Source: Actinoplanes couchii (GTDB lineage: Bacteria > Actinomycetota > Actinomycetes > Mycobacteriales > Micromonosporaceae). Taken from it: a DNA stretch of 64,000 nt. Shown piece after piece: positions 57,601 to 64,000 of this stretch; positions within the stretch are counted from its first letter, which is position 1, and the number at the start of each line of letters is the position of its first letter. The position numbers were made by a program, and so were the translations under genes. The stretch lies in NCBI RefSeq assembly GCF_016862075.1, contig NZ_BOMG01000024.1:124001-188000 (forward strand), given 5' to 3'. The notes beneath the pieces are model-generated. The model was not told the DNA's origin and made no database searches. It saw nothing but the letters and a program-made list of their open reading frames with translations.

Positions 57601-60600
57601 CGCCAGGTCCACCCGGGTGGTCAGGTCCATCAGCTTCAACTCGGCGGCCTCGGACACCATCGGCGACAGCCGCCCGTGCGCCACCGTCGCCGCCGACTGC
57701 AGCAGACCCCGAACGGCAAGGGCCAGGACCAGCAGACCCAGCGCCGGTACGGCGGCCCGCACCCGTTCCGGGGTGGGCCCGGCCCGCAGCAGACCGTCCA
57801 GCACCCCGACCACGCTGATCAGTCCCACCGCGGCGGCGATCCCGGCCGCCAGCTGCGACATCAGCACCGCGAGGGTGGTCCGTGGACTGGCCCGCCAGGC
57901 GAGCAGCCAGGCCTCCCGCAGCAGTCGCGGCAGCCGCCGGACCATCTGCAGAACCGTGGTGTTGGCCGCCTCCTCGGTGCTGGTCAGCCAGTAGGGCAGG
58001 GCCAACTCGCCGTCCTGTTCGGCAAGCATCCCCTCGGGGGTGACCGCCTCATCGTCAGACATAACTGTTGTTCTATGCGCTGCGGCCACCACCCGATCCC
58101 GGAAAGATCCGGAATCGGGTCACTCACTCATGCACTTTCAACATCCCGGTCAGGCGGGCGGCCTGGGTCTCCCAGCGCCACTCCCGCTCCACCCAGGCCC
58201 GGCCCGCCTCGCCCATCGTCTTCGCCTTGACCGGGTCGGCCAGCAGCTCGGCGACCCGTCCGGCGATCGCCGGCACGTCGCTGCCGCCGACCACGTAGCC
58301 GGTCTCGCCCTCGCGGACCGCGTCCGGAGCCCCGCCGGAGTCACCGCCGACGACCGGCAACCCGGTGGCCGACGCCTCGAGATAGACGATGCCCAGGCCT
58401 TCGACGTCAAGACCGGCTGCGCGGGTACGGCAGGGCATGGCGTAGACGTCCCCGGCCGCGTAGTGGTCGGGCAGTTCCGCCCACGGCACCGACCCGGTGA
58501 ACACCACGTCGGCCTCGACGTCGTTCTCCCGGGCCAGCCGCTCCAGGGTCTTGCGGTAGGGACCGCCGCTGACCAGCAGCAACGCGGCCCCCGGCACCCG
58601 GCGGCGGATCTCCGGCATCGCCCGGATCAGCATGTCCTGGCCCTTGCGCGGCACCAGCCGGGAGACACAGACGACCACCGGGCGGCCGGTCAGCCCGTGC
58701 CGGGCCCGGACCGCGGAACCGTCCACGCCGGGATGGAACTTGTCCACGTCCACCCCGGGCGCCAGCCGTTTCAGCTCGGTCAGCCCGTGCAGCGCCTTGT
58801 CCAGGCGGGTCCGCTGGTACTCCCCCAGGTAGGTGAGCGCGTCGTTGCCGCGGGCGATCCGCCGCAGCAGGGTGCGGGCGCCGGGCAGCGCGGCCCAGCC
58901 GATCTCGTGCCCGTGGGTGATACCGACCGCCCGGCGGATCCCGGTGGTCCGGCGCAGCCCGTGGGCGAGCAGCCCGAGCGGGGCGGCCGCACCGAACAGG
59001 ACGCTGTCGCAGTCGTGCGCGCGGGCCAGCTCGGCGGCGCGGCGGGCGACGGCCGGGGTGGGCAGCAGCATCCCGGTCTTCTCCCGGACCACCTCGAACG
59101 GCTGCTCGGCGTCGAACGCGGCGGCGCCCCGCCAGGTCGACGAGTAGACCACGATCGAGCCGGCCGGCTGGCGGACCGCCAGGTTGTGCACGAACTGCTG
59201 GATCCCGCCGGGCCGCGGCGGGAAGTCGTTGGTGACCAGCAGGGTCCGGCCCATCAGCGTTCTCCCCGGGCCCAGGCGCGGGCGGCGGCCATCCGCTGCA
59301 CGGTGGAGGGGTGCGAGGCGAACATGGTGTGCTCCCAGGCCGGCGGATCGGGATCGGACAGGTTGACGGTACCGAGGCGGCGCTGCATCGCCTCGAAGGT
59401 CTCCGGGTCGCCGGTGAGGGCGAGCGCGTGGGTGTCGGCGCGGGCCTCGACCCGCCGCGACACCCAGGCCTGGGCCGGCCCGGCGACCAGACCGGCCACT
59501 GTGGTGACGGCCAGCAGCAGGCCGATGGCCCGGGGCTCGGCGATCGAGTCGACACCGGCCAGGTCGAGCAGCCACCGCCAGGAGCCGAGCAGGAAGAGGA
59601 AGACCACGGCGAGCGCCGCGCCCAGGGCGCCCAGGATCGTGCCGGTGAGCACGTCGCCGTCCTTGGCGTGACCGAGTTCGTGCGCGGCCACCGAGACGAC
59701 CTCGTCCGGGGTGGCCTCGGTCAGCATGGTGTCGTAGACGACGATCCGCCGGGTCGGGCCGAGCCCGGAGACGTAGGCGTTGACCGCCCGGGTGCGCCGG
59801 GACGCGTCGGCGACCAGCACGTCCTTGACCGGCACCCCGTCACGGGCGGCCAGCTCGAGCAGCTCGGTGCGCAGCGGCCCGTCGGCCATCGGGGTGAACT
59901 TGTTGAAGACCGGCTCGACCAGCACCGGCAGCACGAACGAGAGCAGCACCACCAGACCGGCGGCCCCGGCCGCGCCGAACGCCCACCACCAGCGCGGCGC
60001 GAAGTGGGTGACGGTGAAGAACGCGGCCAGCACGATCGCGCCGAGCACCGCGCCGAGCCCGAGGGACTTCAACAGGTCGACGGTCCAGCCGCCCCAGGAC
60101 TGGGTGGAGATCCCGTACCGGACCACGATGGTGTGCCGCCACGCCGCCAGCGGCAGCGTGATCAGCTCGGTGAGCAGCACGATCGCCAGCCCGCCGAGGA
60201 CCGCCCGGGCCAGCCAGTGGTCGCCGAACGGCTGGCCGGCCAGCTCGACCAGCCGGGCGCCGAGCGGGGTCAGACCCAGGAGCAGGGCCAGGACCAGACC
60301 GAGGACCATGCTGGCGTACGACCCGGGGCGCAACGCGGCGTGGAAGGCCCGGCCCCGGTCCACCTTCTCCGCGGGCAGCTGCTGGAGAGCGGCCAGCTGA
60401 TCGGCACGCGGCGCCGGCGAGCGGTGCCGGGGCACGGTCAGCACGGCGAAGACGATCAGCGCCACCAGCAGCACAGCGAACGTGCCGGCCGCCCAGAGTC
60501 TCGGCGTCACGAACGCGACAGCCGGCGCAGCAGGGAATCCGCTCCCATCGGGTAGGCCCCGTGCCGGCGCACCCCGTCGGCCACCTCGCGGTCGGAGGAG

Positions 60601-63600
60601 ACCACCACCACCGGGCGGCCCGGCGGCTCGGCCCGGACCAGACGGCGGATCAGCTCGTCGGCGGTCATCCCCTTGCGGGAGAACAGCACCCGCACGCCGC
60701 GCGGGGCGGGTGGCAGGCCGTGCACCCGCTCGGCCCCGTCGAAGACCACGGTCACCTCGTCGCCGGTCTGCGCGGCGATCCCGCCGAGCCCGGTGATCAG
60801 GCGTTTGCGCTGCTGCTCCAGCGACATGTCGTTGAAGCCGCGCTTGGTCACGTTGTAACCGTCGACCACCAGGTGCGCCCGCGGCAGGGCGAGCAGCTGG
60901 TCCAGCCGGCCCGGGTCGTCGGTGTCCTGGGCCCGGGCGGTGGACCGCTCGGGCGCGCCGGGACGCTCGGCGGCGACGTCCGCCACAAAATCGGCGGGCA
61001 GCTTGTCGGCCGGGTTGAGGGCCAGCTCCCGTTTCAGCCCGGTGGCGGCCTGGTTGATCGTCTCGAGCAGCAGCCAGAGGCGGGCGTCGTCGACCGACCG
61101 GGCGTCCTTGGCGGCCTGTTTGCCGGTGGCCGCGGCGGCCTCGGCGTCGGCGAGGCGGGACTTCAGCCGGCGTACCTCCGCGTCGTGTTCCTGTGCGGTG
61201 TTCTTGGTCCGGCCCTTCTCGGTGGCGAGCAGGTCGGCGGCCCGTTTCTGGGCGGCCTGCGCCTCGCGCAGCGCCTTGGCCGTGGTCCGCGCCTCCTCGC
61301 GCAGCTGGCCCAGCTCCTCGCGGACCCGGGCCAGCTCGTCGCGGAGCTTGTCGGCCTCGACCCGGGCGACCGCCCGGTCGTGCTCGGCCCGGGTGGCGCG
61401 CTGCTCGGCGGCGCGCGCCTGAGCGGTGACCGCGGCGCTGTCGGCCTCGGCCCGGACCGCGTCACCGGCCGCGCCGATCAGCTCGCGCCAGCCGTCCGGG
61501 CGGGCCAGGTAGGCCAGCGCGGCCACCTCGACCGGGTCGGCGGCGGCCGGGGCGACGCCGCTGGTCACCGCGGTGCCGAGGTCACCGGCCTCGGTGACGA
61601 TCCGGGCGCCGATGCGCTGCCGGAAGAGCGGGTCGGCGACCAGCTGGGCGGCGATGTCGCGGCCGCCGAGGCGGGCCCGGCGGTTGGGGGCGAAACGGGC
61701 GACCCGGCGCAGCGCGACGGGCATCTCGTCGGCGGGCAGGCCGGGCAGGGCGGCCGCGGCCAGCACGGTGATCCGCTGACGGACCGCCTCCGGTAACACC
61801 GGTTCGGGTGATATTTCCGTTTCGAGTGACAGACCCGACTCGAGCGAGAGGTCCGCAGCCTCCGGTACCGCCTCCTCCTCGGGGCGGTCATCTGGGTTCA
61901 GCAGTGCGGACATCCACCCATTCTCACACCGTGCACCGGTGATTGCCCCAGTGGAGCAAGTGATCTTTTCTCGCCCCGGCTCAGGTTTCTGTCATACCCC
62001 GGCTCTATCGTTGCCGCCCGTGACTCAACCCGCCTACGTCCAGGGCACTCTGGACACGCTGCTGGCCGCCGACGGGACGGTCGGCCCGGCCGCGCTGTCC
62101 CTGGCGGACACCACGTTCGTGGTGCTCGACCTGGAGACCACCGGCGGCGCGCCGGACGGCGGTGGCATCACCGAGATCGGCGCGGTCAAGGTGCGCTCCG
62201 GGGAGCAGCTCGGCGAGTTCGCCACCCTGGTCAACCCGGGCGAGCCGCTGCCGCCGTTCATCACCGTCCTGACCGGCATCACCGAGGCGATGCTGCGGCC
62301 CGCCCCGCCGATCGAGACGGTGCTGCCCACGCTGCTGGAGTTCCTGCGCGGCGCGGTCCTGGTCGCCCACAACGCGCCGTACGACGTGGGCTTCCTGAAG
62401 GCCGCCTGCGCCCGGCACGGTTACCCGTGGCCCAACCCGCGGGTGCTGGACACCGCGGCGCTGGCCCGGCGGGCGCTCACCCGGGACGAGGTGCCCAACC
62501 GCAAGCTCGGCACCCTCGCCCAGTTCTTCCGCTCCCCGGTCCAGCCCAACCACCGGGCCCTCGACGACGCCAAGGCCACCGTCGACGTGCTGCACGGGCT
62601 GATCGAGCGGCTCGGCAGCTTCAAGGTGTACACGCTGGGCGACGCGATCGAGTTCGCCAAGGCGGTCACCCCGGCACAGCGCCGGCAGCGGCACCTGGCC
62701 GACGGCCTGCCGCACGTGCCGGGCGTCTACATCTTCCGGGCCGCCGACGACCGGCCGCTCTACGTGGGCAAGTCCAAGGACGTGGCGACCCGGGTCCGCG
62801 GCTACTTCACGGCGAGCGAGAAGCGGGCCCGGATGTCCGAGATGCTCACCGCGGCGACCCGGGTGGAGGCCGTCGAGTGCGCGCACGATCTGGAGGCCGA
62901 GGTGCGTGAGCTGCGGCTGATCGCGGCGCATGCCCCGCCGTACAACCGCAGGTCGAAGTTTCCGGAGAGGATCGTCTGGCTGAAGCTGACCGCGGAGGCC
63001 TACCCGCGCCTGTCCGTGGTCCGGCGTCTCGCCGAGGACGGCGCCACCTATCTCGGCCCGTTCTCGTCCCGGCGGACCGCGGAACTGGCCGCGGCCGGCG
63101 TCTACGACGCCGTGCCGCTGCGGCAGTGCAACCACAAGCTCTCGCTGCGCTCGAAGACGCCGGCGTGCGCGCTGGCCGAGCTGGGCCGGTGCCCGGCGCC
63201 GTGCGAGCACGAGATAACCCCGGAGGACTACGACGTACGGGCGGCGCTGCCGTTCCGGTCCGCCACCTCGGGCGATCCGGGGCCGGTGATCGAGGCGATC
63301 CTGGCCCGCATCGAGGCGCTCTCCGGCAGGCAGCGCTACGAGGAGGCGGCGGTCGTCCGGTCCCGTCTGATCGCGCTGCTGCGGGCGCTGATCCGGATGC
63401 AGAAACTGGACGCCGTCACCCGGCTGCCGGAGCTGGTGGCGGCCCGCCGCGACGACAAGGGCGGCTGGGAGATCGCGGTGATCCGGCACGGGCGGCTGGC
63501 CGCCGCGGCCACCTCGCCGCCCCGCGAGCACCCCCGCCCGACACTGGACGCGGCGAAGCTGACCGCCGAGACGGTGCTCCCCGGATTCGGCCCGGTGCCG

Positions 63601-64000
63601 GCCGCGACCGCCGAGGAGACCGAGCGGATCCTGGCCTGGCTGGAGAGGCCGGACACCCGGTTGGTGGAAACCTCCGGCGACTGGGTGTCACCGGTTCGTG
63701 GCGCCGCGCGATTCATCGGCCTGCTGAACAGGGCCGAAGTGGCCGACTCATCCGTTCGCCTATCGGTAACTGACCGTTTGGATGACGCCCGCTCGCATAG
63801 GCTGTAGGGCACGCACTCCTTTCGCAAATGATTCGTCACAATTGCGGGCCTGCTCCTTGGCGATCCGGCCTCGACGATGATTCGCTGGGGAAGGAAACGC
63901 GAGCGACTCCGCGCACCGGGTGAGGCGCGGACGATCGGTGAGGGGGTGTCCGGGTGGACGTCGACGCCGGCCACGGCGCCGCATTCGGTCGCGCCATGCC

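Overview
The window is GC-rich DNA from an actinobacterium. Gene content suggests a Micromonosporaceae-like organism, possibly Actinoplanes; this is inferred from family resemblances and codon use, not from a marker gene. I see no rRNA, tRNA, CRISPR array or intact prophage.

Layout. (1) 1-3900: the 3' part of a CrtI-type carotenoid desaturase, a membrane-anchored solute-binding/VWA protein and a methyltransferase. (2) 3900-8400: a LysR regulator divergent from sdhCAB, which ends in a strong terminator. (3) 8500-14700: accessory region with a TetR/FAD-monooxygenase pair, an MFS exporter with a repetitive linker, a HTH protein behind a long palindrome, an HNH nuclease and an orphan protein. (4) 14700-28400: metF, a CDP-alcohol phosphotransferase, a prenyl diphosphate synthase, an Rv2175c-like protein, a PASTA Ser/Thr kinase, endonuclease IV, a LysR/glutamine-amidotransferase-like pair, an IS5+IS481 scar, threonine aldolase, class II DAHP synthase and a secreted chitinase. 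(5) 28500-39100: glutathione peroxidase, a DUF429 protein, proC, a phosphofructokinase with pyrophosphate-type residues, a 167-bp MITE-like element, a flavin-binding-fold protein, and a sugar locus (double ROK repressor, MFS symporter, GH3 glycosidase). (6) 39100-64000: an EmrB-type exporter, exoribonuclease AS, Crp, PlsC, OtsA, a six-gene minus-strand operon with ROK glucokinase, a NarL-type two-component system, a MarR/MFS pair, an ABC transporter with a thioredoxin, the operon NYN protein - M48 protease - PimB-type mannosyltransferase, and a DEDD/GIY-YIG nuclease.

The backbone metF - prenyl synthase - Rv2175c-like - PknL-like - class II DAHP synthase - exoribonuclease AS - PlsC - SRPBCC - PimB - DEDD/GIY-YIG nuclease follows the order of the M. 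tuberculosis Rv2172c-Rv2191 region, stretched by lineage-specific genes. Its theme is envelope lipid and isoprenoid supply.

The most unusual structural signal is short GC-rich tandem repeats immediately downstream of many stop codons, several of which duplicate the gene end including the stop. The same kind of repeat occurs in frame inside proteins: the linker joining the two ROK modules, the MFS loop, and the stretch just before the PNPOx-like gene. Most of the rest is ordinary chromosomal content.
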